Notes: generated by a model not told the origin, from the letters alone. A stretch of 64,000 nucleotides of DNA from Kitasatospora sp. MAA4 (GCF_029893355.1 NZ_JARZAI010000008.1:62001-126000), one strand, 5' to 3'; numbered from the stretch's first letter, positions 1 through 9,263 are shown. Numbers and translations are program-made.

Positions 1-1225
1 CGGTACGGCCACCCGTGCCGGTCAGATCGCTGAGGCGGGTTCCCCGTTCATCAGGCTGTGCCTGGAGTGGGATTGCCACACCGGGTCTTACCGGCCCTCC
101 GGGGGCGTTTAGTCTGTCCGCCTGCCCGGCGGCCAGGATGTTTCGAGCAGCATTGAGGTCACGGTCATGGACCACACCGCACGCCGTACAAGCCCACTCG
201 CGGATAGCGAGGGGTTTGGGCCCGTCGCGGTGCCCGCACTCCGAGCAGAGCTGGGAGGAAGGGAACGCACGATTGACGATGCCGACGGTCCGCCCGTACC
301 GGGCTGCTTTCTCTTCGAGCAGTCGCCGGAAGGTGGACCATCCGGCGTCGTGGACGGACTTGGCCAAACGGCCACGGCTCAGGCCGCGCACATTCAGATC
401 CTCCAGGTACACCGCTTGGGTTTCGCGGATGATGCTGGTGGTCTTCTTGTGCAGCCAGTCCATGCGGGTGTCGGCCACCTTGGCGTGCGCCTTGGCGACC
501 TTCCTGCTGGCCTTCGCCCGGTTCTTGCTTCCCTTGGCCTTGCGGGAGAGTTCGCGCTGCACGGCCTTGAGCTTCTTCTCCGCCTTCCGCAGGAAGCGCG
601 GATTGTCGATCACGGAGCCGTCCGAGAGGACGGCGTACGTGGTCAGGCCCAGGTCGATACCGACCTCGGCGTCCAGCCGGGGAAGGATCTCCGGTTCCAC
701 ATCCACCACGAACGAGGCGTAGTACCGGCCCGACGACTCCAGCACGACCGTCACGGACGTCGGCTCGGCGGGAAGGGCCCGGGACCACTTCACCCGCACG
801 TCGCCGATCTTCGCCAGGTTCAGCTTCCCGTTCCCCCGGATGCGGAACCCGTTGCGGGTGAACCGCAGCGACTGCCGTGTGTCCCGCTTGGACTTGAACC
901 GGGGCAGTCCGACCTTCCGGCCCTGCCGCTTGCCAGACACGCTGTCGAAGAAGTTGCGGTAGGCGGTGTCCAGATCGCGCAGGGACTGGATCAGTGGGTC
1001 CACGCCCACCGAGGCCAGCCACGCGCGCTCGGCCGTCTTCTTCGCGGCCGTGATGACCTGCTTCTGCACATCGGTGGCCCTCGGATGCGGCAGGCCGCCC
1101 TTGCGGGCCTCCTTCCGCATCGCCAAAGCATCGTTGTACACCACCCGCGCGCACCCGAAAGTCCGGGCCAACGCGGAGCGCTGACCTACCGTCGGATAGA
1201 CCCGATAGGAGTATCTGAGGTGCAC
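1..1225 (-). CDS. tnpB: TnpB, RNA-guided endonuclease of an IS605/IS200-group element (3' end cut by window edge)
   Basis: Reading the minus strand from a GTG at 1225 gives 408 codons without a stop; the frame runs off position 1. TnpB proteins are usually 350-410 aa, so only a short C-terminal tail should be missing. The RuvC-like nuclease residues are visible: D191 in GIDLGL, E275 in YLEDLNVRGL and D356 in HDRDLNAARNIL. A zinc knuckle (CSECGH then CTACG) lies between the last two. The N-terminus (HLRYSYRVYPTVGQRSALAR) has the usual OrfB_IS605 helical domain. No TnpA is seen in the window, so this is a TnpB-only element or its tnpA lies outside. The omegaRNA and right end would be beyond position 1. 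Several overlapping frames are open but lack these motifs. Confidence 0.9.
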   Translation of the reverse strand, partial: MHLRYSYRVYPTVGQRSALARTFGCARVVYNDALAMRKEARKGGLPHPRATDVQKQVITAAKKTAERAWLASVGVDPLIQSLRDLDTAYRNFFDSVSGKRQGRKVGLPRFKSKRDTRQSLRFTRNGFRIRGNGKLNLAKIGDVRVKWSRALPAEPTSVTVVLESSGRYYASFVVDVEPEILPRLDAEVGIDLGLTTYAVLSDGSVIDNPRFLRKAEKKLKAVQRELSRKAKGSKNRAKASRKVAKAHAKVADTRMDWLHKKTTSIIRETQAVYLEDLNVRGLSRGRLAKSVHDAGWSTFRRLLEEKAARYGRTVGIVNRAFPSSQLCSECGHRDGPKPLAIREWACTACGVVHDRDLNAARNILAAGQADRLNAPGGPVRPGVAIPLQAQPDERGTRLSDLTGTGGRT

Positions 1226-1386
1226 GAGATCAAGCTACCGGGGCCCACTGACAACCCGGCCGGTCAGAACACCCGAGGCTCATTCTGGCGCTCCCTGCCG
1301 CCGAGCCAAGGAATCGCTCCCGCCTTCCGGGCGGGCGGACCCCCTTCTCATCGGCCTGAGGGCCGGGGCTTTCCGGGAGACATCAG
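1226..1386. mobile_element. Probable element end and junction with the sugar permease gene
   Basis: This 161-nt gap separates tnpB from the permease start. It holds a GC hairpin at 1319-1335 (CCCGCC, loop TTCCG, GGCGGG) within GGAATCGCTCCCGCC, which resembles hairpins often seen at IS605-group ends. It is followed by CCGGGAGA, which can serve as ribosome binding site for the GTG at 1387. The exact insertion point is not visible, and no partner ABC gene lies upstream inside the window. Confidence 0.4.
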
Positions 1387-2721
1387 GTGAGCAGCGACCA
1401 CAACACCCCGGGGGACGACGGGTTCCACCGGGGCGAACTGCCCGAGGACAGGATGTCCCGGGACGGCGTCAACGCCCCCGTCCCGGTGGCGCCGGGGGCG
1501 GCGCCGGCCGTCGACCCGCGGCTGATCGTCCGCGAGCAGGGCGTGGCCGGGTACCTGGGGGAGTTCCGGCGGCGGATCGGTAGTGGCGAGTTGGGCTCGC
1601 TGCCCGTGGTGCTCGCGCTGATCGTCATCTGGGCCGTCTTCGGCAGCCTGAACAGCAGCTTCCTGTCGGCGCAGAACCTGTCCAACCTGTCGCAGCAGAT
1701 CGTCGGCACCGGGATGATCGCCATCGGCGTCGTCTTCGTGCTGCTGCTGGGCGAGATCGACCTGTCGGTCGGCTCGGTCAGCGGGCTGTGCGCGGCGATC
1801 TTCGCGGTCTTCGACGTCACGCACGGCGTCAACGAGTGGGTGGCGCTGATCGCGGCGCTGGTCGGCGGCGCGCTGGTCGGGCTGATCCAGGGCCTGTTCT
1901 TCGCCAAGGTCGGCGTGCCGGCCTTCGTGGTCACGCTGGCAGGAAATCTGGCCTGGAACGGCGTGATGCTCCAGATCCTGGGCGCCAACGGCACGGTCAA
2001 CCTGTCCGGCCACGACATCGTCTCGCGGCTCTACAGCACCATCTACGGGCAGCAGATCGCGGCGTACGGGGTGGCGGCGGTCGGCGTGCTGCTCTACCTG
2101 GGCGCGATGCTCTACGACGCCAACCGGCGGCGGCGGGCGGGGGTGCCGTTCCGGCCGCCGGTCGACATCGCGGTGCGCACCGTGCTGCTGGCGGTGGTGG
2201 GCTTCGTGGTGGCGTACACGCTCAACCAGTACAAGGGACTGCCGCTGGCGCTGCTGGTCTTCCTGATCTTCATCGTGGTGCTGGACTTCGTGCTGCGCCG
2301 GACCACCTACGGGCGGCGGATCTTCGCGCTGGGCGGCAACATCGAAGGTGCCCGGCGGGCCGGTATCAACGTCTCCTGGACCAGGATCTCGGTCTTCATG
2401 ATCTGCTCGACCATGGCGGCGGTCGGCGGGCTCTTCCTCGCCGCGCAGATCCAGTCGGCCAGCCAGACCTCCGGCGGCGGCAACCTGCTGATGAACTCCA
2501 TCGCGGCGGCCGTCATCGGCGGCACCAGCCTCTTCGGTGGACGCGGAAAGACGTGGTCGGCGCTGCTCGGTGCGCTGGTGATCGGCTCGATCCAGTCGGG
2601 CATGAACATCCAGGGGCTGAGCAATGCCATCCAGTTCATCGTCACCGGCGCGGTGCTGCTGGCGGCCGTGGTGATCGACTCGCTCTCCCGGCGGACCCAG
2701 CAAGCGGCGGGTCGCGCCTGA
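1387..2721 (+). CDS. Sugar ABC transporter permease, XylH/RbsC type
   Basis: Inner-membrane permease of a CUT2-type (xylose/ribose/galactoside) importer, 444 aa. About 55 N-terminal residues are hydrophilic. Many hydrophobic segments follow, including VVLALIVIWAVFG, IVGTGMIAIGVVFVLLL and the C-terminal IQFIVTGAVLLAAVVI. Family signatures are GEIDLSVGSV, VPAFVVTLAGNLAWNGV, RRTTYGRRIFALGGNIEGARRAGI and AAVIGGTSLFGGRG. The extended length and the extra segment around residues 215-300 fit XylH-like proteins better than the shorter RbsC. Start is GTG 1387 with GGGAG eight bases upstream. The ATPase and sugar-binding protein are not in the window; a mobile element sits where they would be expected, so this gene may be severed from its operon. 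Substrate cannot be told from sequence. Confidence 0.87.
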   Translation: MSSDHNTPGDDGFHRGELPEDRMSRDGVNAPVPVAPGAAPAVDPRLIVREQGVAGYLGEFRRRIGSGELGSLPVVLALIVIWAVFGSLNSSFLSAQNLSNLSQQIVGTGMIAIGVVFVLLLGEIDLSVGSVSGLCAAIFAVFDVTHGVNEWVALIAALVGGALVGLIQGLFFAKVGVPAFVVTLAGNLAWNGVMLQILGANGTVNLSGHDIVSRLYSTIYGQQIAAYGVAAVGVLLYLGAMLYDANRRRRAGVPFRPPVDIAVRTVLLAVVGFVVAYTLNQYKGLPLALLVFLIFIVVLDFVLRRTTYGRRIFALGGNIEGARRAGINVSWTRISVFMICSTMAAVGGLFLAAQIQSASQTSGGGNLLMNSIAAAVIGGTSLFGGRGKTWSALLGALVIGSIQSGMNIQGLSNAIQFIVTGAVLLAAVVIDSLSRRTQQAAGRA

Positions 2722-2752
2722 GGCAGGGGGTTCAGTCAGGGGTGGGAAACGG

Positions 2753-2790
2753 CCGGGAGCCCCGGCGCCTGGTGGCGCTGGGGCTTTCCG
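2753..2790. terminator. Bidirectional hairpin terminator between convergent genes
   Basis: A 12-bp stem (AGCCCCGGCGCC, loop TGGT, GGCGCTGGGGCT, one G-U pair) is flanked by CCGG/CCGG arms. It lies between the plus-strand permease (ends 2721) and the minus-strand membrane protein (ends 2809), as expected for a shared terminator. There is no long U tract, which is common in high-GC actinobacteria. Confidence 0.7.
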
Positions 2791-2808
2791 GTGTCCGGGG
2801 GCTGTGCA

Positions 2809-3324
2809 TCAGGCGACCAGGCCCACCGTGCCGGAGCGGCCGACGCTGCGGGCCCGGACCCGGATGGTCACCAGGCGGGCGACGGCCTCGCCGAGTGCCA
2901 TCAGGACGAAGGCCACCACCCAGGCCTGGGCGCCGGTGATCTGCTGGTTGCGGCTGAAGGTCTCGACGGTCTTGCTGAAGCCGGTGTGCTCCTCGGCCAG
3001 GACGAAGACGATCCGCGTGCCGATGCCGCCGATCCAGAGCGCGGCCGCCACCACGCCGGCCTTGGCGTAGACGCCCTGCCCGGTGTTCCAGATCCGGGTG
3101 GTGATCCCGCACAGCACCCCGATCAGCACGCCCAGGGCGCCCAGGCCCAGTTCGAGGCCGAGGTCCCCGCCGGCGGTCGGGAACTGCCGCAGGTAGTAGG
3201 CGGCGGTGGCGGCGATCAGGACGACCGGCAGGACGAGGCTCGCCGCGTCCAGCTTGCCGCCCTTGATCTGGCGCACGACGAGGAGGATCAGGACCAGCTG
3301 GACGCAGTACTCGGTGGTGTTCAT
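2809..3324 (-). CDS. Small multi-pass membrane protein, last gene of the iron-uptake operon
   Basis: A 171-aa protein with five or six hydrophobic segments: residues 7-20, 28-45, 58-76, 88-108 and 138-155. The N-terminus NTTEYCVQLVLILLVVRQIKGGKLD and the long RIWNTGQGVYAKAGVVAAALWIGGIG-type stretch look like an integral membrane protein similar in style to DUF1453/CcdC-like proteins, but I cannot assign it. It begins 35 nt downstream of the decarboxylase and is co-directional, so it may be the last cistron of the siderophore operon or an independent passenger. A hairpin follows its stop. Confidence 0.65.
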   Translation of the reverse strand: MNTTEYCVQLVLILLVVRQIKGGKLDAASLVLPVVLIAATAAYYLRQFPTAGGDLGLELGLGALGVLIGVLCGITTRIWNTGQGVYAKAGVVAAALWIGGIGTRIVFVLAEEHTGFSKTVETFSRNQQITGAQAWVVAFVLMALGEAVARLVTIRVRARSVGRSGTVGLVA

Positions 3325-3359
3325 GGGAAGAGCTTCCCGCGCGGGCGGGGGGTGGGTCG

Positions 3360-4610
3360 TCAGCCCGCGGGTGGGTGCGCGGGTGGAACCGGGGGGTCAA
3401 CCCACGGGTTGAGACCGCTCAGGTAGTGGAAGCCGGGGCGCGGGTGCATCAGGAAGTCGTGGTGGGAGATGTTCCAGGCGTAGGCGCCGGCCAGCTGGAA
3501 GAGCACGCGGTCGGCGGCGCGCAGGCCGGGCGCGGGGGCGTCGCGGGCCAGGACGTCCTTGGGGGTGCAGAGCTGGCCGGCCAGGGTGGCCCGGCCGGTG
3601 CGGGCGAAGGGGCGCGGCCAGGGGTGCGGCCAGGCCGCGACCGGCAGGAGCGCGAACGGCTGGTCGTGGCCGCGGGTGGCCGGCGTGCGCAGGTGGTGGG
3701 TGCCGCCGCGCAGGACCGCAAAGTCCTCGCCGTGGCTGTGCTTCACGTCGAGCACCTCGGTCGCGTACCAGCCGCAGTACGCGGTCAGCGCGCGGCCCGG
3801 CTCGATCCGCAGCCGAAGACCTGGGTGGGGTGCGAGGAGCTGCGCCAGGCCGGCGCCGAAGGCGGGCCAGTCGAAGCGGGCGGCCGGGTCGGCGTAGTCG
3901 ACGGCCATCCCGCCGCCGACGTTGACCTCGGCCAGCTCGAAGCGGTGGCGCCGGGCCAGGTCGACGGCCCAGGTGACCACCTGGCCGGCCACCGCGAGGT
4001 GTTCGGGGGCGTCCAGGCCGCTCGCCAGGTGGGCGTGCACGCCGCGCAGGCGCAGTTGGCGAAAGCGCGGTTCGGCGAGCAGCCGCACGCAGGCCTCGGC
4101 CCGTTCGGGGTCCAGGCCGAACGGCGTGGGTCGGCCGCCCATCGCCAGGGCGACGGAGTCCAGCGCGCCCGAGGCCACCGGCAGGTTCACCCGGAGCAGC
4201 ACGTCGACCTCGGCCTCGGGAGTGGCTGCCAGCAACTCGGCCAGCCGGTACAGCTCCTGTTCGCTCTCCAGGTGCCAGCGGTGCACCCCCGGGCGCAGTG
4301 CCAGGGCCGTCTCGGCCGCCGTGCGGCCCGGGCCGCCGAAGGCCAGCGGGGCGCCTGGGACGGTGGCCCGCAGATGGGCCAACTCGCCGCCGGAGGAGAC
4401 CTCGTAGCCGTCCACGGTGTCGCGCAGGGCGGCCAGGACCGGGGCCTCGGAGTTGGCCTTGGCGGCGTAGTAGAGCTCGACCCGCTCGGGGAGCGCGGCG
4501 CGGACGGCGGCGGCGTGGCGGCGCAGGGCGTCGAGGTCGTAGAGGTAGGCGGGCAGGGCGTCGGCGGGCAGGGCGGCGACGCGGTCCAGGACGGCGGGGG
4601 TCGGGTTCAC
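3360..4610 (-). CDS. PLP-dependent decarboxylase, PvsE/SbnH-like (NIS siderophore)
   Basis: Fold-type III PLP decarboxylase of the ornithine/diaminopimelate decarboxylase 2 family, 416 aa. The PLP lysine is in ELYYAAKANSE near residue 52. Other family motifs are VDGYEVSSGGEL, the glycine-rich EVNVGGGMAVDY and RIEPGRALTAYCGWY. In NIS siderophore pathways such enzymes make the amine or amino-alcohol building block: in vibrioferrin PvsE is thought to give ethanolamine from serine, and in staphyloferrin B SbnH decarboxylates the citryl-diaminopropionate intermediate. The GTG start overlaps the stop of the upstream synthetase (GTGA), so translation is coupled. It is the fifth gene of a run with pvsABCDE order. 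The product here is inferred from context. Confidence 0.85.
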   Translation of the reverse strand: MNPTPAVLDRVAALPADALPAYLYDLDALRRHAAAVRAALPERVELYYAAKANSEAPVLAALRDTVDGYEVSSGGELAHLRATVPGAPLAFGGPGRTAAETALALRPGVHRWHLESEQELYRLAELLAATPEAEVDVLLRVNLPVASGALDSVALAMGGRPTPFGLDPERAEACVRLLAEPRFRQLRLRGVHAHLASGLDAPEHLAVAGQVVTWAVDLARRHRFELAEVNVGGGMAVDYADPAARFDWPAFGAGLAQLLAPHPGLRLRIEPGRALTAYCGWYATEVLDVKHSHGEDFAVLRGGTHHLRTPATRGHDQPFALLPVAAWPHPWPRPFARTGRATLAGQLCTPKDVLARDAPAPGLRAADRVLFQLAGAYAWNISHHDFLMHPRPGFHYLSGLNPWVDPPVPPAHPPAG

Positions 4611-6358
4611 CGGGCGCTCCCGGCGGGGATCCGGGTGTGGACGTGGGCGGCCTGGGCCAGCACGTCGGCGGCGAACGGCGAGGGCAGTCGGACGTAGCCG
4701 GCCTCGCGGTCGGCCTTGCGCTCCCAGCGGGTCAGCAGGTTGGCCTTGGCCGGCAGCGGCACGCCCGCGAGCAGCGCGTTCAGCCGTGGCGGGCAGCCGT
4801 GTTCGTCGCCGTAGGTCCGCAGGGTCGAGCGGACCAGCTCCCAGAGCTCCGGTTCGAGCTGCGGGGCCTGGTCGGCCAGTGCGGCCAGCAGCTCGGAGAC
4901 GTGGTTGACCAGCAGGCAGTAGACCACCCGGTCCCAGCCGCGCTGCGCGTCATAGCCGATCGGGCCGGCCACCTCCGGCGGCAACTGCGCCAGCAGCGCG
5001 GCGTTGCGCTCCGGGACGAGCTTGGTGCCCTCCAGGTCGCGCAAGAGCACCTGGGTCGGGTGGCCGGCGCCGTCCACGCCGATCAGCACGTTCTGCAGGT
5101 GCGGCTCCAGCACCACGCCGTGGTCGAAGTAGGCGGCCAGCACGGGCGGCAGGAGCAGCCGCAGGTAGGCGGCCCACCAGGCGAGCAGGTCCTGCGGGCC
5201 GGCGCCGTCCAGCAGTCGGGAGATGTGCGCCGAGCTGGTCGGGTACTCGTCGGCGACGGCGGCGGCCAGCAGCGGGGTGACGCCAGGGCGAAGTCGGGCT
5301 GTCAGGTCCTCGCGGACGATCAGGCCGAAGCCCTCGAAGAGTGCGGTGTCGGGGGTGCCGTCCGGGCCGGGCAGGGCCAGGGTGCGGAAGCCCGGCTCGC
5401 GCAGCATCGCTGCGTGCGGGAAGCGGTCGGCCAGGTCGGCCAGGGCCGGCTCCAGCAGGCGGGTCAGCGCGACGGCGCCGGTCAGCTCGTACGCGGCGTT
5501 CTTGCGCAGGCAGTTGGTGATCCGCACGTTGAGGCTGAACTTGAGGAAGGCGCCGGCGCCGTGCAGGGTGCGGACGGAGGCGGTGGCGGCGAACTGCGGT
5601 CCGCCGGTGCCCAGATCGAGCACGTCGCCGACCGCGAGAGCGGCCCGCAGGGCCGGGTGGTCGGCGAGCAGCTCGTACTGCCAGGGGTGGGCGGGCAGCA
5701 GCCGGTAGCCGGCGGGGACGCACCGAGGGGGCAACAGGCCGTCCAGGACGGCGGTCGCCGCCGGATCGGTGTGCTGCTCGGCGATCAGGTGCTCGCGCAC
5801 CGCGAGGTAGCGCAGGGCGAAGACGGCCCGGGCCTCGGGTGCATAGGCGGCCCAGGCCGCCGGGCCGGCCGAACGGGACTTGGGTGCGGGGTGGAAGCGG
5901 TGGCCGAACAGCAGGGCCTGTTCGGACTCCAGGTAGCGATCGGTGCCGGGGGCCGGGCGGCCGGCCAGCGCGGCGGCGACGCCCTGGTGGCTGGAGGCCA
6001 GTTGGTGAAGGAACTCCTCGTTGTGCAGACCGGTGCGCAGGGTCAGCTCCGCCTGGATGTGCTCGGCCAGTTCGCGCCAGTCCAACTCCCGCCAACCGCC
6101 CGGGATTTCCTCGCAGACCGGGCCGACGAAGCGGTGCGCGCCGAGCAGTGAGGTGCGGCGCAGGGCCACCCGGAGCAGCACCCCGCGCCGGGGCAGCCGG
6201 ATCAGCAGCCGGCCGTCGGTGACGGCGCTCTGGTGCTCGGCCGAGGAGACCTCGCGCAGCAGGCAGTTGAGCAGGGTGTGGGCCACCGCCTGGTCGGCGG
6301 TGGGGAGTTCGGTGGGTGTGGCGGTGGGCGCGGGAAGCGAGGCCGGCAGGGCGGACAT
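4607..6358 (-). CDS. NIS siderophore synthetase (IucA/IucC family), PvsD-like
   Basis: A 583-aa ATP-dependent NRPS-independent siderophore synthetase that joins a carboxylate such as citrate to an amine or alcohol through an acyl-adenylate. Family motifs: LLPAHPWQYE, the KFSLNVRITNCLRKN segment, AAYFDHGVVLEPHLQN and the RDLEGTKLVPER metal/ATP region. Length matches the family (about 580-630 aa). The start is the ATG at 6358, which shares one base with the exporter stop (TGATG), although the frame stays open further upstream in exporter sequence. It sits between exporter and decarboxylase, as pvsD does between pvsC and pvsE. Which NIS type (A, B or C) cannot be settled by eye. Confidence 0.9.
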   Translation of the reverse strand: MSALPASLPAPTATPTELPTADQAVAHTLLNCLLREVSSAEHQSAVTDGRLLIRLPRRGVLLRVALRRTSLLGAHRFVGPVCEEIPGGWRELDWRELAEHIQAELTLRTGLHNEEFLHQLASSHQGVAAALAGRPAPGTDRYLESEQALLFGHRFHPAPKSRSAGPAAWAAYAPEARAVFALRYLAVREHLIAEQHTDPAATAVLDGLLPPRCVPAGYRLLPAHPWQYELLADHPALRAALAVGDVLDLGTGGPQFAATASVRTLHGAGAFLKFSLNVRITNCLRKNAAYELTGAVALTRLLEPALADLADRFPHAAMLREPGFRTLALPGPDGTPDTALFEGFGLIVREDLTARLRPGVTPLLAAAVADEYPTSSAHISRLLDGAGPQDLLAWWAAYLRLLLPPVLAAYFDHGVVLEPHLQNVLIGVDGAGHPTQVLLRDLEGTKLVPERNAALLAQLPPEVAGPIGYDAQRGWDRVVYCLLVNHVSELLAALADQAPQLEPELWELVRSTLRTYGDEHGCPPRLNALLAGVPLPAKANLLTRWERKADREAGYVRLPSPFAADVLAQAAHVHTRIPAGSAR

Positions 6359-7563
6359 CAGCGGCTCCAACGGGTGTGGGTGAACAGGCGGGGGGCAGCG
6401 GCGGCGAGGGCGGCCGCGGTGCCGAGCAGGATCGGTGCGGCCGCGCCGTAGGCGGCGTTGGCCAGCGCGGCGGCCAGGCCGGCGGCCACCGCGCCGCCCT
6501 TGGAGATGAGTTCGAGTGTGCCGAACATCCGGCCCGGCGCCCGGCCGCGGGCGGCCTCGGCGGCGAGCACCGAGAGGCAGACCAGGCCGAGGGTGAGCCC
6601 GGCGCCGAGCAGCAGCCGGACCAGCACGAAGGCGAGCAGCGAGTGCGCGGGGGCGTGCCCGGCCAGGCCGAGCGCGACGAGCGCGAAGCCGAGGGCGAGG
6701 CCGGTGTGCGGCCGGTGCAGGAAGGTGCGGTGCACGCGGGAGGCGAACATCAGGTAGCACAGATGCGGCAGGGCGAAGAGCAGACCTGAGACGGTCGCGC
6801 TCACCCCGGGCAGGCGCTGGTCGACCAGGGCGATCAGGTAGGGGAAGGAGACGACGGTGGCGAAGACGAACGCGAACTCGTAGACGTAGAGCGGTCGCAG
6901 GGGGATGGCTGGGTGGTGTGCCGTGTTCTGTCGCGGCCCGCGGTGGTCGGCCGGTTGCTCGGGTTCGGGCAGCCGGACCAGCAGTGCGGCCGCGGCGAGC
7001 GGCAGGACGGCCATCAGCAGGTACTGGCGGTGCGGGGATATCCAGGGGGAGAGCGCGCCGACCAGGATCGGCGCGGCCACCAGGGAGGCTCGGGCGCTGC
7101 CCTGCATCAGGGTGAGCGCCCTGGAGAGCTGCGGGCCCTCCAGGGCGGCGGCCAGATAGCCGTTGGTGGCGGCGAAGGTGCCCCCGAGGAAGCCCTGGAG
7201 GACCAGCGCGAGCGCGAACGCCCACAGGCTGTCGGCCGCTCCGGCGAGCAGGAACGAGACGGTGAGCCCGAGTTGGGCGCGCAGCAGCAGGCGTTTGCGG
7301 CCGAAGCGGTCGGCCAGTCGGCCCCAGAGCGGGGCGCCGAGCGCGCTGAAGATCGTGGGCATGATGTAGAGCAGCCCGGCCCAGGAGCCCTTGCTGTCGC
7401 CGAGTCCGGGCAGGATCGCCGTGAGGTAGGGCGGCAGGCCCAGGGCGGCGAAGGAGGCGACGAAGTAGCAGGCCGCCACGGCGTGCACCTGGCGGCGCTC
7501 CAGCCCGGCCGGGCGGGCCTCGCCGCGGGCGGTGGCCCGGGCCTTGGCGGTGACAGTCCTCAC
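6358..7563 (-). CDS. MFS exporter, probable siderophore efflux (PvsC-like)
   Basis: A 401-aa major facilitator with about 12 transmembrane segments. The loop 2-3 signature is GAPLWGRLADRFGRKRLLL near residues 80-100, and a second RFLHRPHTGLALG-like repeat stands at the half-way point. It lies between two NIS synthetase genes, overlaps the upstream one by GTGA and the downstream one by TGATG. This embedding argues for export of the siderophore made by the neighbours, as PvsC does for vibrioferrin and SbnD for staphyloferrin B. The GTG start at 7563 is set by the 4-nt overlap. Confidence 0.87.
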   Translation of the reverse strand: MRTVTAKARATARGEARPAGLERRQVHAVAACYFVASFAALGLPPYLTAILPGLGDSKGSWAGLLYIMPTIFSALGAPLWGRLADRFGRKRLLLRAQLGLTVSFLLAGAADSLWAFALALVLQGFLGGTFAATNGYLAAALEGPQLSRALTLMQGSARASLVAAPILVGALSPWISPHRQYLLMAVLPLAAAALLVRLPEPEQPADHRGPRQNTAHHPAIPLRPLYVYEFAFVFATVVSFPYLIALVDQRLPGVSATVSGLLFALPHLCYLMFASRVHRTFLHRPHTGLALGFALVALGLAGHAPAHSLLAFVLVRLLLGAGLTLGLVCLSVLAAEAARGRAPGRMFGTLELISKGGAVAAGLAAALANAAYGAAAPILLGTAAALAAAAPRLFTHTRWSR

Positions 7564-9263
7564 GAGGCCACCGTGCGCAGGTAGTTAGGGCCGGTGGTGT
7601 AGTGCTTGTTGATGTCCGCCGCGCCCGAGCGCTGTTTGCTCAGCAGGCTTCCGGCGGTGACCATCGCCTTGACCGGCAGCCGGTCGGCGTCCAGCAGGGC
7701 CGCGCGCAGCGGGTCGCCGGCCGGTCCGAGCCGGTCCAGGGCCTCGGTCAGCCGGGTGCGCAGCAGGCCGAGGGTCACCGCCAGCGGTGCGCGGCCGGGC
7801 TCGGCGAGGGCGAAGGCGAGCGAGGCCGTGCAGAGGTGGCCGGTGATGGTGGTGAACAGGTCGGTCAGTGCGCGGTCGTCCTCGGTGAAGATCCGGGTGT
7901 CGTCGAACTCGGCTTCGTTGACGGGGAGATGGCTGCTGCGGAGGCGGCCTCGGTTGATCCGGGGGCCGTCGTTGTCCTTGTGGAGCAGGCGCAGGCGGCT
8001 GCCGTTCGCGGTCCGGTCGAGCACCAGGGAGGTGTTCTGCTGGTGCGACTCCAGGGCGATGCCGTGGCCGAAGAGGGTGACCTGCCAGTCCAGCAGCAGG
8101 GTGAGCAGGGCGTCGTAGAGGGCCAGCGGGTCGCCCGCGTAGAAGCGGTCGGCGAGGTGGTCCAGGACCAGCCGGCCGGACGGCGCGGGGGCTGCCAGGG
8201 CGGCCAGCGGCACCGTCACGGCCTCGTCCAGTCCGGCCGGGTAGCGGCGGGCCAGTACGGCGAGCAGCTCGTGGCCGGCGTGCGCGTAGCACTGCTCGTC
8301 CGCGAGCAGCACGGTCTGCCCGAAGCGCGGCTCGCGCGCGATCACCGCGGCCAGCAGCCGCTGGCCGGCCGCGCCGTCCTGGAGCGTGCCGGGCTTGATG
8401 GTCCGCCGGTTGCGCAGGCCCAAGGTGGCGGTGGCCAGTGGGAGTTTGAGGTGCAGGGAGGGGTCGGCGGCCACCGCGACGGTGCGTGTGGACAGCGTCG
8501 GGACGACCTCCAGGTAGCTGTGGTCGGCGAGTTCGGCGCGGTTGGTGAGGCCTGCTGCGCGCAGGGCGTCGTCAAGTGGCGCTCCGACCGACAACGGGTG
8601 GACGGGGATGGTGAGATGGCCGGCGCCGAGGTGGCCGAGGCCGAGGTCGGCCGGGGTCGGCCACCAGGGCGGCAGCGGTGCGCTGCCGTGCACGGTCAGC
8701 GCCGACTCCGGCAGGGCCAGCCAGCGCAGCTCGAAGGATGGGTGGAACTCCGGTGTGTAGGAGGTGATCTGACTGTCGGTCAAGTCGGAGCGGCCGCGTG
8801 AGGTCGGATAGACCGGGTGGTCCAGATAGGCGGCCAGCGTGTCGAAGGCCAGGCCGGCGCCGAGTCCGGTCCAGGCGGCGGGGTCGGGGCCGTAGCGCTC
8901 GGCCAGCCGTCCGTGCACGGCGGGCCGGGCGGCGGCGTGCAGGTGCAGGGTGGACAGGGTCTGCCGGCACTCCTCGGCGAAGGCGAGGTAGCCGGGTCGG
9001 TCCGCCGGGGCGGCGGCCGCTGCGCAGGCGGAGAGGATCGTGTCCAGGTCGGTCAGGCGGACGCCGTCGGCCTCCAGTAGCGGTGCCCGTACGGCGTACT
9101 CGCACTGGAAGCCGCCGGGGCCCACCGGCAGCGCGAACCGCGGGCCCAGGAGCCAGCGGCCGTCCGACCGGTCGACGGGGGTGCTGCGGGTGCGCAGGCC
9201 GAGGACGTCCTCGCGGAGCAGGGCGTCGAGCACCCGGAGTGTCAACTCGTCCTGGGGGTTCAC
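7560..9263 (-). CDS. NIS siderophore synthetase (IucA/IucC family), PvsB-like
   Basis: A second NIS synthetase, 567 aa, clearly divergent from its downstream partner. Motifs: LTIPVHPLS (the HPxx ATP site), LHLKLPLATATLGLRNRRTI, LFGHGIALESHQQNTSL and LLHKDNDGPRINR, which correspond to the substrate/ATP-binding blocks of IucA/IucC. The start is GTG 9263, overlapping the ATP-grasp stop as GTGA; the frame is open upstream but that part lies inside the ATP-grasp gene. The MFS gene starts over its stop in the same way. Two synthetases in one operon imply two condensations on a dicarboxylic or tricarboxylic core. Confidence 0.9.
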   Translation of the reverse strand: MNPQDELTLRVLDALLREDVLGLRTRSTPVDRSDGRWLLGPRFALPVGPGGFQCEYAVRAPLLEADGVRLTDLDTILSACAAAAAPADRPGYLAFAEECRQTLSTLHLHAAARPAVHGRLAERYGPDPAAWTGLGAGLAFDTLAAYLDHPVYPTSRGRSDLTDSQITSYTPEFHPSFELRWLALPESALTVHGSAPLPPWWPTPADLGLGHLGAGHLTIPVHPLSVGAPLDDALRAAGLTNRAELADHSYLEVVPTLSTRTVAVAADPSLHLKLPLATATLGLRNRRTIKPGTLQDGAAGQRLLAAVIAREPRFGQTVLLADEQCYAHAGHELLAVLARRYPAGLDEAVTVPLAALAAPAPSGRLVLDHLADRFYAGDPLALYDALLTLLLDWQVTLFGHGIALESHQQNTSLVLDRTANGSRLRLLHKDNDGPRINRGRLRSSHLPVNEAEFDDTRIFTEDDRALTDLFTTITGHLCTASLAFALAEPGRAPLAVTLGLLRTRLTEALDRLGPAGDPLRAALLDADRLPVKAMVTAGSLLSKQRSGAADINKHYTTGPNYLRTVAS

